Positions 53,197 through 62,558 of a DNA stretch of 64,000 nucleotides are shown piece by piece. The stretch covers positions 186,001 to 250,000 of the forward strand of contig NZ_JBHSJF010000001.1 of assembly GCF_042652085.1 (NCBI RefSeq), written 5' to 3'. The notes under the pieces are model-generated. The model was not told the DNA's origin. It was given only the letters and a program-made list of their open reading frames with translations, and made no database searches. How positions within the stretch are numbered: the first letter of the stretch is position 1; each line of letters opens with the position of its first letter. This DNA is from Flaviflagellibacter deserti. GTDB taxonomy: Bacteria; Pseudomonadota; Alphaproteobacteria; Rhizobiales; Methylopilaceae. The translations under genes were made by a program, and so were the position numbers.

Positions 53197-53790
53197 GTGA
53201 GCAGCAAAACGACACGCGAACACATCGTGGAGGCCGCCGATCGGCTCTTCTACGAGCAAGGTTATGAGCATACGTCGTTCGCGGACATTGCCGGCGCCGT
53301 GAAGATTTCACGCGGCAATTTCTACTATCACTTCAGGACCAAGGACGAGATTCTCGATGCGGTCATTGAGCTCCGTCTGGCCAATACCCGCAGCATGCTC
53401 GACCAGTGGGAGGCGGGGGGTGCCCATCCTACCGATCGCATCCGTGGCTTCATCAATATCCTGATCCAGAACCGAACGAAGATCATGCGGCATGGCTGCC
53501 CGGTCGGCACGCTGTGCAACGAGCTTGCGAAGCTCGACCACGTCGCGCAGGGCGCGGCGAGCCGGATCTTCAACCTGTTCCGCGACTGGTTATGCCGCCA
53601 GTTCGAACAGCTCGGCCGCGCGGCGGAAGCCGATGCGCTGGCGCTGCATCTCCTCGCCCGCAGCCAGGGCGTCGCCAGTCTGGCCAACGCTTTCCGGGAC
53701 GAGGACTTCATCCGGCGGGAGGTTGAGCAGATGTACGACTGGTTGGATGCACAGCAATCGGCAAGTGGCGGGCATCGTAACAGCGTCTGA
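53197..53790 (+). CDS. TetR-family regulator
   Basis: 197 residues with a GTG start. N-terminal HTH: REHIVEAADRLFYEQGYEH, TSFADIAGAVKISRGNFYYH, FRTKDEILDAVI. The C-terminal ligand domain has HGCPVGTLCNELAKLD, which matches the AcnR/YxaF-type group. It probably represses itself and the downstream yciI-tag genes via the operator at 53151-53174. Confidence 0.9.
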   Translation: MSSKTTREHIVEAADRLFYEQGYEHTSFADIAGAVKISRGNFYYHFRTKDEILDAVIELRLANTRSMLDQWEAGGAHPTDRIRGFINILIQNRTKIMRHGCPVGTLCNELAKLDHVAQGAASRIFNLFRDWLCRQFEQLGRAAEADALALHLLARSQGVASLANAFRDEDFIRREVEQMYDWLDAQQSASGGHRNSV

Positions 53791-53813
53791 GTCGACTGTC
53801 AGGGAAAGAGCCG

Positions 53814-54101
53814 ATGTTTGTCGTATCGCTGAGATTTTCCTCCAATAAGGCGCAGGCGCCGCAGTTCATGGACGGGCACATTGCCTGGCTGAAACGCGGT
53901 TTCGACGATGGTGTGTTCCTCCTTGCCGGAAGCCTCAAGCCCGACTTGGGCGGCGCGATCCTCGCCCACAACACATCACGGTCCGATCTTCAGACCCGCA
54001 TGGACGAGGATCCCTTCGTCGCCGAGAATGTGGTGAGCTCCGAAATCCTCGAGATCGCGCCGAACCGGACCGATGAACGATTGGCCTTTCTGCGGGCCTG
54101 A
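53814..54101 (+). CDS. YciI-family protein
   Basis: 95 residues: MFVVSLRFSSNKAQAPQFMD, GHIAWLKRGFDDG, LAGSLKPDLGGAILAH, and the tail DPFVAENVVSSEILEI. The His of GHIAWL and the Asp of DPF are the family's conserved residues. The fold is a ferredoxin-like dimer; some members are dehydrochlorinase-like, most unknown. Second gene after tetR, 4 nt before tag. Confidence 0.88.
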   Translation: MFVVSLRFSSNKAQAPQFMDGHIAWLKRGFDDGVFLLAGSLKPDLGGAILAHNTSRSDLQTRMDEDPFVAENVVSSEILEIAPNRTDERLAFLRA

Positions 54102-54104
54102 TCC

Positions 54105-54728
54105 ATGAGCGCGACGATCCCCGGCCCGGACGGCAGGCCCCGCTGCCGCTGGTGCGCCGCCGCACCAGAGTTCTTCGTCTATCATGACACCGAATGGGGC
54201 TTTCCGGTCGATGACGATCACCGTCTGTTCGAGAAGCTCTGCCTGGAAGGTTTCCAGTCGGGCCTGAGCTGGCGCACCATCCTCGCCAAGCGCGCGAATT
54301 TCCGCGCCGCTTTCCATGATTTCGATTTCGTGCGGATCGCGCGCTTCACCGAGAGGGATGTCGGGCACCTGCTGCGCGACGAGGGCATCGTTCGGCATCG
54401 CGGCAAAATCGAAGCCGTCCTCAACAACGCAAAACGGGCGCAGGACCTTGTAAAAGAGGAAGGCTCGCTGGCCGCCTATATCTGGCGTTACGAGCCGGCC
54501 GCCGTAGAACTGGTGAAGCCGCAGACTGCTTCGATCTCACCGGCGTCGATTGCCCTGTCGAAGGACCTCAAGAAGCGCGGCTGGAAATTCGTCGGCCCAA
54601 CCACCGTCCATGCCTTCATGCAGGCTATGGGTCTCATTAACGACCACGCCGAAAACCGCGCGATTCGGGTAGAGGCCGAACGCGCCCGGGCAAGTTTCTG
54701 GCGGCCGGTGCAGGTGGGCATTGGGTAG
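54105..54728 (+). CDS. tag: DNA-3-methyladenine glycosylase I, one zinc ligand altered
   Basis: Removes 3-methyladenine from alkylated DNA. 207 residues. Family motifs: RCRWC, YHDTEWGFP, LCLEGFQSGLSWRTIL, GIVRHRGKIEAVLNNA and KKRGWKFVGPTTVHAFMQAMG. In E. coli Tag, zinc is held by Cys4, His17, His175 and Cys179; here the last site reads NDHAENR, so the His is present but the Cys position is Arg. Either zinc is held differently or the C-terminus is uncoupled. Starts 3 nt after the yciI stop. Confidence 0.9.
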   Translation: MSATIPGPDGRPRCRWCAAAPEFFVYHDTEWGFPVDDDHRLFEKLCLEGFQSGLSWRTILAKRANFRAAFHDFDFVRIARFTERDVGHLLRDEGIVRHRGKIEAVLNNAKRAQDLVKEEGSLAAYIWRYEPAAVELVKPQTASISPASIALSKDLKKRGWKFVGPTTVHAFMQAMGLINDHAENRAIRVEAERARASFWRPVQVGIG

Positions 54729-54817
54729 ATAGGGAAACATTGTCCGCGAAGGCGAGGACGGGGAAAATGCATCGCCTCAGTTTGCGTGGCAGCGCGCGGC
54801 GGCTATGAGAGATGCCC

Positions 54818-56098
54818 ATGAAGGTCCTTCTCATTGGCTCGGGCGGTCGCGAGCACGCTCTTGCATGGAAACTCGCCCAGAGCCCCAGGCTGACCAGGCT
54901 CTATGCCGCGCCGGGCAATCCGGGCGTGGCTCAGCATGCCGAACTGGTTTCCGTCGATGTCACGGACCACGAGGCGGTCATCCGCTTCTGCCTCGACAAA
55001 GAGGTCGACCTCGTCGTCGTCGGCCCGGAAGTGCCGCTGGTCGCGGGCCTAGTCGACGATCTGGAGGCCGCCCGCATCCCGGCTTTCGGCCCGCGCAAGG
55101 CTGCCGCGCAGCTCGAAGGCTCGAAGGCCTACACCAAGGAACTCTGCGCCACCTACGACATCCCGACCGCGCGGCATCGCAGCTTCGTCGAGCCGGCGGG
55201 CGCTAAGCATTACATCCGCCAGCAGGGCGCGCCGATCGTCGTCAAAGCCGACGGTCTCGCCGCCGGCAAGGGCGTCGTCGTCGCGATGACGCTCGAAGAG
55301 GCGCTCGCCGCCGTCGACATGATGTTCGAGGGCGGGCTCGGCGCGGCCGGCGAGAGCATTGTCATCGAGGAATTCATGACCGGCGAGGAGGTCAGCTATT
55401 TCTGCCTCGTCGACGGCGACAAGGTGCTGCCCTTCGGCAGCGCGCAGGATCACAAGCGCGCCTTCGACGGCGACGAGGGGCCGAACACCGGCGGCATGGG
55501 CGCCTATTCGCCCGCGCCGATCTTCACGCCCGAACTGGAAAAGCGCGCGCTGGACGAGATCGTCCGCCCGACGGCGAAGGCGATGAAGACGCTCGGCAAC
55601 CCGTTCCGGGGCATCCTCTATGCCGGGCTGATGATGACGCCGGAGGGACCGAAGCTCGTCGAGTACAATGTCCGTTTCGGCGATCCGGAATGCCAGGTGC
55701 TGATGACGCGCCTCAAAGGCGATCTTCTGGAAATCCTGTCGGCCGCCGTCAACGGCTCGCTCAACAGGATCAAGGCGGAATGGGCGTCGGAACCCGCGAT
55801 CACCGTGGTGATGGCGACAAAGGGCTATCCGGGCGATGTGTCGAAGGGCTCGGAAATCCAAGACCTCGACAAGGCTGGGAGCGTCGACGGCGTGACGGTC
55901 TTCCAGGCGGGCACGCGAGAGAAAAACGGCGTGCTCCAGGCGGCAGGCGGACGCGTGCTCAACGTCACCGCGACCGGACCGGACTTCATCACCGCGCGTG
56001 AACGCGCCTATGAGGCGGTCGATCTGATCGACTGGCCGGAAGGCTTCTGCCGCCGCGACATCGGCTGGAGGGCGCTAAAGTCCGGTACGCAAGGCTGA
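54818..56098 (+). CDS. purD: Phosphoribosylamine--glycine ligase
   Basis: Second step of purine synthesis; ATP-grasp enzyme. 426 residues from ATG 54818, which is spaced correctly from GAGAG; an ATG at 54812 is possible. Motifs: VLLIGSGGREHALAWKLAQS, VVVGPEVPLVAGLVD, VVKADGLAAGKGVVVA, PNTGGMGAYSP and VEYNVRFGDPECQ. Complete, with normal length. Confidence 0.96.
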   Translation: MKVLLIGSGGREHALAWKLAQSPRLTRLYAAPGNPGVAQHAELVSVDVTDHEAVIRFCLDKEVDLVVVGPEVPLVAGLVDDLEAARIPAFGPRKAAAQLEGSKAYTKELCATYDIPTARHRSFVEPAGAKHYIRQQGAPIVVKADGLAAGKGVVVAMTLEEALAAVDMMFEGGLGAAGESIVIEEFMTGEEVSYFCLVDGDKVLPFGSAQDHKRAFDGDEGPNTGGMGAYSPAPIFTPELEKRALDEIVRPTAKAMKTLGNPFRGILYAGLMMTPEGPKLVEYNVRFGDPECQVLMTRLKGDLLEILSAAVNGSLNRIKAEWASEPAITVVMATKGYPGDVSKGSEIQDLDKAGSVDGVTVFQAGTREKNGVLQAAGGRVLNVTATGPDFITARERAYEAVDLIDWPEGFCRRDIGWRALKSGTQG

Positions 56099-56179
56099 AC
56101 CGGTTGACGACACACCGGTAGAAGCACGCATAATTGCGGATCGTCGGTGTTCCCAAACGCCGGCCGTCTGCGAGATTTG

Positions 56180-58021
56180 ATGGACCACGGCTCGGCGCTT
56201 CCTTTCGAAATCATCATTTTTCTCGCGGCTGCAGTCGTCGCGCCGCCTCTGTTCAACAGGCTCGGCCTCGGCGCCATCGTCGGCTATCTCGTCGCCGGCA
56301 TTTTTATCGGTCCCAGCGGCCTTGCGATTTTCAAGGACGCCGAAGGGACGCTCCGCATCGCCGAACTCGGCGTTGTCCTGCTTCTCTTCCTGATCGGCCT
56401 CGAACTCGAACTGTCGCGGCTTCTCGACATGAGGCGCGACATCGTCGGCCTCGGTGTCGCGCAGCTTCTCGTGACGACGGGCGGGCTGTCGCTTGCGGCC
56501 TATCTGACGGGGTTCAGTCCGGGCGCGGCGCTCGCGGTCGGCTTCGCGCTGTCGCTGTCGTCGACCGCCGTCGCCACCCGCATCCTCGACGAGCGCGGCC
56601 ATCTCACGCGTGCCTATGGCCAACGCACCTTCTCCGTCCTGCTGGCGCAGGACCTTGCCATCGTCCCGGCCTTCGCGCTGATCCCGGCGCTCGCGACCGG
56701 CGAGAATTTTGCCGACCCGTCCTCGATCATCATCAAGGTCGCCGCGGCATTGTTCATGCTGTCGGCGATCGTCGTCGCCGGCCGGTTCCTGATCGACCCG
56801 ATCCTGCGCTTCATCGCCCGCAATGGCGGCCACGAGGTCATGATCGCCGCCGCACTGCTGCTCGTCTTCGGCGCGGCGATCGGTTCGGAAGCCGTAGGTC
56901 TCTCGATGGCGCTCGGCGCATTCCTCGCCGGCCTGCTGCTCGCCGAATCGAGCTATCGCCACGAGCTTGAGATCAACGTCGCGCCGTTCCGCAGTCTGCT
57001 GCTGGCGCTGTTCTTCATGGGCGTCGGCATGAGCCTGAACATCCATGTCGTCGCCGGCGCCTGGCCCTATCTAGGCATTTCTCTTGTCGTTCTCATCGCG
57101 ATCAAGATGGCTGTCGCCGGCGCGGTCGTGCGGATGGCCGGCTCGTCCAATCCGGATGCGCTGCGCGTCGCCTCGCTCCTCGCCCCGGCCTCCGAATTCG
57201 CCTTCGTCCTGATCCCGCTCGTCGTCGCGACACGCCTGATCCATTCCGATGTCGGCCAGCTCGTCGTCGCGCTCGGCGTTCTGTCGATGATCGTCGGCCC
57301 GCCGTTGATCGCGGGCGTCGAACGGCTTGCCCGCAGCCTGCCGCGGCCGGACCAGCATGCAGGCATCGATCATGCGACCGACCTCGACGGCACCGGCCGT
57401 ACCGCCCTCGTCATCGGCTTCGGCCGCTTCGGCCAGATGGCGGCGCAGTTCCTGCTGACCGAGGGGATCGAGACCACGCTCATAGATCGCGATTCCGACG
57501 GCATCCGCACGGCGGCCCGGTTTGGCTTCAAGGTCTATTACGGTGACGGCACGCGCGTGGACGTACTCAGGGCGGCGGGTGCCGCCGAGGCGCGGGTGAT
57601 CCTCGTCTGCATCGAGAACCCGAACCTCTCGCTGAAGGTCGTCGACCTGGTGAAGCAGCATTTCCCGTTGGCGAAGGTGCTCGTCCGCTCCTTCGACCGG
57701 GCGCATTCGTTGGCGCTGATGGAAAAGAACATCGAGTTCGAGATCCGCGAGACATTCGAGAGCTCGATGAAGTTCGGCCACGCAACACTGCGCGCGCTCG
57801 GCTTCCCGGAGGATCGCGTCGCCGCCGTCGAGATCGATGTGAGGCGCCGCGACATCGCGCGGTTGGAACTGCAGCGCGCTCAGGGCGTCGATGCCGGAGC
57901 CGATCTGCTTCATCAGACGGAATTGCAGTCCGAGCCATTGCTCGAGGCGGAACACGAGGCGATCGCGCTCAATTCGGAAGCCGCGCAGGCGATCGAGGAA
58001 CTTGCGAAAAAGGCGGGCTAG
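56180..58021 (+). CDS. CPA2 antiporter with Rck-N domain (Kef-type)
   Basis: 613 residues from ATG 56180; a GTG at 56147 would add 11. N-terminal 380 residues have 12-13 membrane helices typical of K+/H+ antiporters (FNRLGLGAIVGYLVAGIFIG, FLIGLELELSRLL, LSLSSTAVATRIL, VLLAQDLAIVPAFAL). A Rossmann RCK-N domain follows (TALVIGFGRFGQMAAQFLLT, VYYGDGTRVDVLRAAG). It resembles KefB/KefC, which are gated by glutathione adducts, but no ancillary KefF/KefG gene is near. The stop codon lies in the loop of the terminator hairpin. Confidence 0.88.
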   Translation: MDHGSALPFEIIIFLAAAVVAPPLFNRLGLGAIVGYLVAGIFIGPSGLAIFKDAEGTLRIAELGVVLLLFLIGLELELSRLLDMRRDIVGLGVAQLLVTTGGLSLAAYLTGFSPGAALAVGFALSLSSTAVATRILDERGHLTRAYGQRTFSVLLAQDLAIVPAFALIPALATGENFADPSSIIIKVAAALFMLSAIVVAGRFLIDPILRFIARNGGHEVMIAAALLLVFGAAIGSEAVGLSMALGAFLAGLLLAESSYRHELEINVAPFRSLLLALFFMGVGMSLNIHVVAGAWPYLGISLVVLIAIKMAVAGAVVRMAGSSNPDALRVASLLAPASEFAFVLIPLVVATRLIHSDVGQLVVALGVLSMIVGPPLIAGVERLARSLPRPDQHAGIDHATDLDGTGRTALVIGFGRFGQMAAQFLLTEGIETTLIDRDSDGIRTAARFGFKVYYGDGTRVDVLRAAGAAEARVILVCIENPNLSLKVVDLVKQHFPLAKVLVRSFDRAHSLALMEKNIEFEIRETFESSMKFGHATLRALGFPEDRVAAVEIDVRRRDIARLELQRAQGVDAGADLLHQTELQSEPLLEAEHEAIALNSEAAQAIEELAKKAG

Positions 58022-58035
58022 AGGCCCGCCTTTTT
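58007..58035 (+). terminator. Terminator overlapping the antiporter stop codon
   Basis: 12-bp stem AAAAAGGCGGGC/GCCCGCCTTTTT with the TAG stop in the 5-nt loop, so the last codons double as the terminator stem. Confidence 0.9.
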
Positions 58036-58061
58036 AGGAAATTCAATGAGCTCTCAGAGCT

Positions 58062-58376
58062 TCAATGGATGAGCTCGGAGGCTTGCCGTTCAGCCGCGCG
58101 GACATGGCGCGTCGCGACGCGGCGTTCGACCGCGAGCACGGAGAGCCGGCGCGTGGGATCTCGCCAGAACGGTTCGGCGAAGGCGGAATTCAGGTCTTCC
58201 TGGCGCAGGCCGATATCGGAGAGCATACGCTCGTCGAAACCGGACAGGGCTTTTCCCGCCTGATAGCGGTTGTAGAGTGCGACGACCACCGCGCGTGCGA
58301 TGAGGAAGAGATCGCGCAGGAAGGATGAGGTCGGACCTGCGGAGACCCCAGACTGCGAGTAAACTTCGTGTGCCAT
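58062..58376 (-). CDS. DUF1127 protein
   Basis: 104 residues from ATG 58376, with AAGGAGT 8 nt upstream. A helix (FLRDLFLIARAVVVALYNRY) precedes the DUF1127 signature ALSGFDERMLSDIGLRQEDL, about 45 residues. Short DUF1127 proteins in alphaproteobacteria are involved in RNA turnover and phosphate or carbon metabolism; this one is longer than the 47-aa minimal type and has an Arg-rich tail. Divergent from a LysR gene, a pairing common in this order. Confidence 0.9.
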   Translation of the reverse strand: MAHEVYSQSGVSAGPTSSFLRDLFLIARAVVVALYNRYQAGKALSGFDERMLSDIGLRQEDLNSAFAEPFWRDPTRRLSVLAVERRVATRHVRAAERQASELIH

Positions 58377-58540
58377 GGTGTACTCCTTTCCGTGGCTTCT
58401 GCCTGTTTTCGTGGGGAGCCGTTCCAACCGCCACCCGATTTGGCCGGTGCTCTCCCACACCACCTAGATGCTCCTCCACCATTGATAAGTGAAACGAATA
58501 GTTTTAATGCTATCCATCAGCATTCATGATGGAGATGGCG

Positions 58541-59419
58541 ATGAGCGCTCTTCTTGATGTCGACCAGCTGAAAACCTTTGTCGCGATTGCAGATACGGGC
58601 TCTTTCACCCGCGCGGCGGACATCGTTTTCAAGACGCAGTCCGCGGTTTCGATGCAGATGAAGCGGTTGGAGGAGCGGATCGGTAAGCCGCTCTTTTCCC
58701 GCGACGGACGGCAGAGCAGGCTGACCGAAGACGGCGAAAGGCTGCTCGAATATGCCCGCCGCATCGTCAAACTCTCGGGAGAGGCGATAAGCGCGCTGAC
58801 GGACGCCGATCTTTCCGGCCATGTCCGCCTCGGCGTGCCGGACGATTATGCCGATCGTTTCCTGCCGGAGATCCTCGCCCGCTTCTCCCGCTCCAACCCG
58901 CGAGCGGAAGTCACCGTGGTCTGCGAGCCCTCGCTGACGCTGATTGACCGCATCACCACCGGCGCGCTCGATCTTGCCATCATCACCCATACCGGCATCG
59001 TCGCCGACGCTCAGCCGATCCGGCAGGAGCAGCTATACTGGGTGACCTCCCAGCGCGGTTGCGCGCATGAGGAGACGCCGGTGCCGCTGGCGCTGGGTAC
59101 CGTCTGCGCCTGGCGCAATCTCGCGATCGAGCGCCTCGACGGACAGCAGCGTCCCCATCGCGTTCTTTATGCCAGCCAGAATTCTACCGCGCTGTGCGCC
59201 GCGGTGCTCGCCGGTCTCGCCGTATCGGTATCGGCTGAATCCTCGCTCCGGCCCGGAATGCGCGTGCTCGGTGCGGCGGACGGCTATCCGCCGCTGCCGC
59301 CGATCAAGATCGCGCTGCTGCGCTCGCAGCACGACACCAGCCCGGTGCGCGAGGCGCTGGCCGACCATATCGTCGACAGCCTCGATAACCTGTCCGAAAC
59401 GGTGATGGCCGCGGAATAG
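58541..59419 (+). CDS. LysR-family regulator divergent from DUF1127
   Basis: 292 residues. GGAG at 58531-58534 points to the ATG at 58541 (MSALLDVDQLKTF) rather than earlier ATGs. HTH: FVAIADTGSFTRAADIVFKT, QSAVSMQMKRLEERIGKPLF. The effector domain has VRLGVPDDYADRFLPEILAR and TGALDLAIITHTG. A short inverted repeat TGCT-N7-AGCA at 58509-58523 sits in the shared promoter region and could be its site; the divergent DUF1127 gene is the likely target. Confidence 0.9.
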   Translation: MSALLDVDQLKTFVAIADTGSFTRAADIVFKTQSAVSMQMKRLEERIGKPLFSRDGRQSRLTEDGERLLEYARRIVKLSGEAISALTDADLSGHVRLGVPDDYADRFLPEILARFSRSNPRAEVTVVCEPSLTLIDRITTGALDLAIITHTGIVADAQPIRQEQLYWVTSQRGCAHEETPVPLALGTVCAWRNLAIERLDGQQRPHRVLYASQNSTALCAAVLAGLAVSVSAESSLRPGMRVLGAADGYPPLPPIKIALLRSQHDTSPVREALADHIVDSLDNLSETVMAAE

Positions 59420-60337
59420 TCAGCTCTTCCGCCAGAGCACCAGTACATTGCCGATGGCGACGGCCGCGATGCCGGCGAACGACCAGGCGGTCCATTGATA
59501 GCCCTCGAGCAGGGCCGAGATCATCAGCGCGAAGACCGGGAACAGAACGGTCAGATAGCCCGCGCGCGCGGGTCCTATCCGTCTCAGCAGCGACAGATAG
59601 GACATGAAGGCGATGACGGACGAGATCAGAGCCAGATAGACCAGCGAGCCGAGATAGGCGGGCGTCCATTCGATATCGAACGGGATGCCGCGCAGCCATG
59701 AGGTGAGGGCGAGCCCCGCCGCGCCGTAGATCATGCCCCATGCGGTCGCGGAGGCGAGGGGGATGCCGCGCGCCTGAACCCGCGTCGAGACGAAATTACC
59801 GGTGCAGAAGACGAGCGTGCCGAGCGCCGCGAGGACGAGGCCGGTCCCATGGCCGATGCCATGGGCGAGAAACTCCGGCGCGAAGAGGGTCGCGACGCCG
59901 AGCACGCCTATCATCGAGCCGAGAGCGACCGTCCATGCCACCGGCCGGCGCATCACCACCGACTGCATGATCACGTTTCCGGGCGCCGCCAGCGCGAAGA
60001 CGACCGATAGCATGCCGGACACGAGCGACAGGCCAGCATGATAGAACAGCGCGAAGTTCGTAGAGAAGAGAGTCGCGCCGAGCACCGCGAAGATCAGGTG
60101 ATCGCGAGCCGAGAAGCCCCGGAGGCGCTCGCCGGTGACGAGGCACCAGCCGACCATGAATAGGCCGGCCACGACGAAGCGCCAGACGATCGAAATCTCG
60201 GGTGCGACCTCGCCCAGTTGCCAGTGCAGGGCGATCCAGCTCGTGCTCCAGGCGAAGAGGACGAGAAATGCAAGTCCCCACTCAGCGCGGCCAAAATCGG
60301 ACCGGCTCAACTCCGCGGAAACGCTGTCCGAACTCAT
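59420..60337 (-). CDS. EamA/DMT-family exporter
   Basis: 305 residues, ten membrane helices in two repeats (LAFLVLFAWSTSWIALHW; AWGMIYGAAGLALTSWL). The RhaT/EamA pattern, with VVAGLFMVGW and LLRRIGPARAGYLTVLFPVF, is clear. Likely exports amino acids or metabolites; substrate unknown. Its stop abuts the stop of the LysR gene. Confidence 0.88.
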   Translation of the reverse strand: MSSDSVSAELSRSDFGRAEWGLAFLVLFAWSTSWIALHWQLGEVAPEISIVWRFVVAGLFMVGWCLVTGERLRGFSARDHLIFAVLGATLFSTNFALFYHAGLSLVSGMLSVVFALAAPGNVIMQSVVMRRPVAWTVALGSMIGVLGVATLFAPEFLAHGIGHGTGLVLAALGTLVFCTGNFVSTRVQARGIPLASATAWGMIYGAAGLALTSWLRGIPFDIEWTPAYLGSLVYLALISSVIAFMSYLSLLRRIGPARAGYLTVLFPVFALMISALLEGYQWTAWSFAGIAAVAIGNVLVLWRKS

Positions 60338-60418
60338 GCGCCATTTGCCGCCGAAGGCGGCAACAAGGCAAACGAGTGTTCGTGATCGAGACTATTCACC
60401 GATGTGATGGGTGAAATC

Positions 60419-61789
60419 TCAGTAGGCTTCCTCGAAGAAGATTGGGTCGATCGAACGCGCCCAGGGGCCGCGCCAGCGCGCCAGCATGTCCTCGGCGTTG
60501 GTGCGGCCGCCCTCGACGACCTGGTCGAGCGCCGAGATGAAGATCGACTCGTCGTCCCCCAATCCATTCTCGTTCTTCCGCGCGGCGAGGCCGGCACGGG
60601 ACAGTTCGAGCACGTCCCTGGCGACTTCACGGACGCTGCGATTGCGGATGCGGGCGGACAGGCCGAGCTTCGGCACGTCGCGGCGTAGCGTCTCGCGTTC
60701 CTCGGTCGTCCAGTCCTTCACGAGGTCCCAGGCGCCATCGAGGCTCGCCTGATCGTAGAGCAGGCCGACCCAGAGCGCCGACAGCGAACAGATCTTGCTG
60801 GTCCGGCCGACATCGGCGCCACGCATTTCGAGGTAACGCTTGGCGCGGACCTCGGGGAAGATCGTCGTCAGATGGTTCGCCCAGTCGGACAATGTGGCGC
60901 GCTCGCCCGGCAGCTGTTCAAGCTTGCCGGCGAGAAGATCGCGAAACGAGGCGCCGGTGACGTCGTGGTAGTGGTCGCCGCGCTTGACGAAATACATCGG
61001 CACGTCGAGCGCGTAGTCGACATAGGCCTCATAGCCCATGCCATCCTCGAATGCCCAGGGCAGCATTCCGGTGCGGTCGGCATCGGTATCGAGCCAAATC
61101 TGCGAGCGCATCGACAACAGGCCGTTCGGCTTGCCGTCGGTGAAGGGCGAATTGGCGAAGAGGGCTGTCGCGATGGGTTGCAGCGCCACGCTGGTGCGGA
61201 GCTTCTGCACCATGTCCGCTTCCGAGGCGAAATCGAGGTTCACCTGCACCGTCGCGGTGCGGAACATCATGTCGAGCCCCATCGAGCCGACCTTCGGCAT
61301 ATAGCCGGCCATGATCTCGTAGCGGCGCTTGGGCATGACCGGCGTCTCGGCGCGAGTCCATTTCGGGCTCATGCCGACCGACAGGAAGCCGATGCCGAGC
61401 GGCTCGGCGACTTCGCGGACCTGCGCCAGGTGGGCGTGAAGCTCGCGGCAGGTTCCGTGCAGCGTCTTGAGCGGCGCGCCGGAGAGCTCGAACTGGCCGC
61501 CGGGTTCCAGAGAGATCGCGCCGCCGCCGGTCACATCGAGAAGGCCGATGATGTGGCCGTTCTCCATAATCGGCTCCCAGCCCAGCAGTTCGCGCATGCC
61601 CTCGAGGAGCGCGCGGATGCCTCGGTCGCCCTCGTAGGGGACCGGGGTATTCTCGCCTTTGCGGAAGGGGACTTTTTCGTGCTCGGTGCCGATGCGGAAA
61701 TCGGCTTCCGGCTTCTCGCCCGCCTCGAACCACGCGACGAGCTCGTCGCGTGATTCGATGGGCGTCATATCGATCTGGTCGCGGGCCAT
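60419..61789 (-). CDS. gshA: Glutamate--cysteine ligase (plant/alphaproteobacterial type)
   Basis: First step of glutathione synthesis. 456 residues. The form with RIGTEHEKVPF, GGAISLEPGGQFELSGAPL, GMSPKWTRAETPVMPKRRY and FRTATVQVNLDF belongs to the group shared by plants and alphaproteobacteria, unlike E. coli GshA. In the plant enzyme activity is redox-controlled by disulfides; the cysteines here (TCREL, KICSL) do not obviously match those. Located with rsmE upstream, as I recall for rhizobia. Confidence 0.95.
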   Translation of the reverse strand: MARDQIDMTPIESRDELVAWFEAGEKPEADFRIGTEHEKVPFRKGENTPVPYEGDRGIRALLEGMRELLGWEPIMENGHIIGLLDVTGGGAISLEPGGQFELSGAPLKTLHGTCRELHAHLAQVREVAEPLGIGFLSVGMSPKWTRAETPVMPKRRYEIMAGYMPKVGSMGLDMMFRTATVQVNLDFASEADMVQKLRTSVALQPIATALFANSPFTDGKPNGLLSMRSQIWLDTDADRTGMLPWAFEDGMGYEAYVDYALDVPMYFVKRGDHYHDVTGASFRDLLAGKLEQLPGERATLSDWANHLTTIFPEVRAKRYLEMRGADVGRTSKICSLSALWVGLLYDQASLDGAWDLVKDWTTEERETLRRDVPKLGLSARIRNRSVREVARDVLELSRAGLAARKNENGLGDDESIFISALDQVVEGGRTNAEDMLARWRGPWARSIDPIFFEEAY

Positions 61790-61853
61790 AAGGTCTTTCG
61801 CGCAGGTTGGGGCGAGAGACCTATGCGTTCGCGGCGATCACGTCCAGAGGGCC

Positions 61854-62558
61854 TCAGGCGATGCCCGACTGGATGACCACGACCTCGGTGCCGATCGGCA
61901 CGCGGTTGTAGAGGTCGATGATGTCCTGGTTCAGCATGCGGATGCAGCCCGAGGACATAGCCTTGCCGATCGAGTTCGGCTGTGTCGTGCCGTGGATGCG
62001 GAAGTAGGTGTCCTTGCCGTTCTGGGCGAGGTACAGCGCGCGCGGACCGAGCGGGTTGCCGATGCCGCCCGGCATGCCTTCGGGCCACTTCGCTGCTTCT
62101 GGATCGCGCAGCTGCATCTCCTTCGGCGGATGCCATTTCGGCCATTCCTGCTTGCGGTCGATGATCGCCCGGCCGTTCCAGGCGAAGCCCTCGCGGCCGA
62201 CACCGACGCCATAGCGCCTGGCCGTCCCGTTATCCTGCACGAGGTACAGGAATTTGTTGGCCGTATCGACCACGATGGTGCCCGGCTTCTCCCGGGTCGG
62301 GTTCGAAACTTCCTGCCGAAGGAAGCGCGGATCCAGGTTCTTCGTGTTGATGGCGGCGATGGGGAAAGGTTCCGTCGTGATCGCGCCGTAGCCGTTCACG
62401 ACCGGCGTGGACCCGGTCACCGCGGTCGCGATCTTGGTGCTGGCCGTGCCCGAAGCGGTCGGCGAACCGCCGGCGGTCTGGCAGGCGGCAAGGAAGAGCG
62501 GCAGGCCGGCAACGAATGCGCGGCGGCTCAGAGCTCCGAATTCAGGAGTATCGGTCAT
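61854..62558 (-). CDS. L,D-transpeptidase with lipoprotein-like N-terminus
   Basis: 234 residues from ATG 62558; an ATG at 62609 would add 17 basic residues. The N-terminus LSRRAFVAGLPLFLAAC has twin Arg followed by a lipobox-like LAAC, so it may be a Tat-exported lipoprotein. The YkuD domain (about 93-232) has TIVVDTANKFLYLV, GVGVGREGFAWNG and the active site HGTTQPNSIGKAMSSGCIRM. Close relative of the protein at 21596-22348. Confidence 0.92.
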   Translation of the reverse strand: MTDTPEFGALSRRAFVAGLPLFLAACQTAGGSPTASGTASTKIATAVTGSTPVVNGYGAITTEPFPIAAINTKNLDPRFLRQEVSNPTREKPGTIVVDTANKFLYLVQDNGTARRYGVGVGREGFAWNGRAIIDRKQEWPKWHPPKEMQLRDPEAAKWPEGMPGGIGNPLGPRALYLAQNGKDTYFRIHGTTQPNSIGKAMSSGCIRMLNQDIIDLYNRVPIGTEVVVIQSGIA

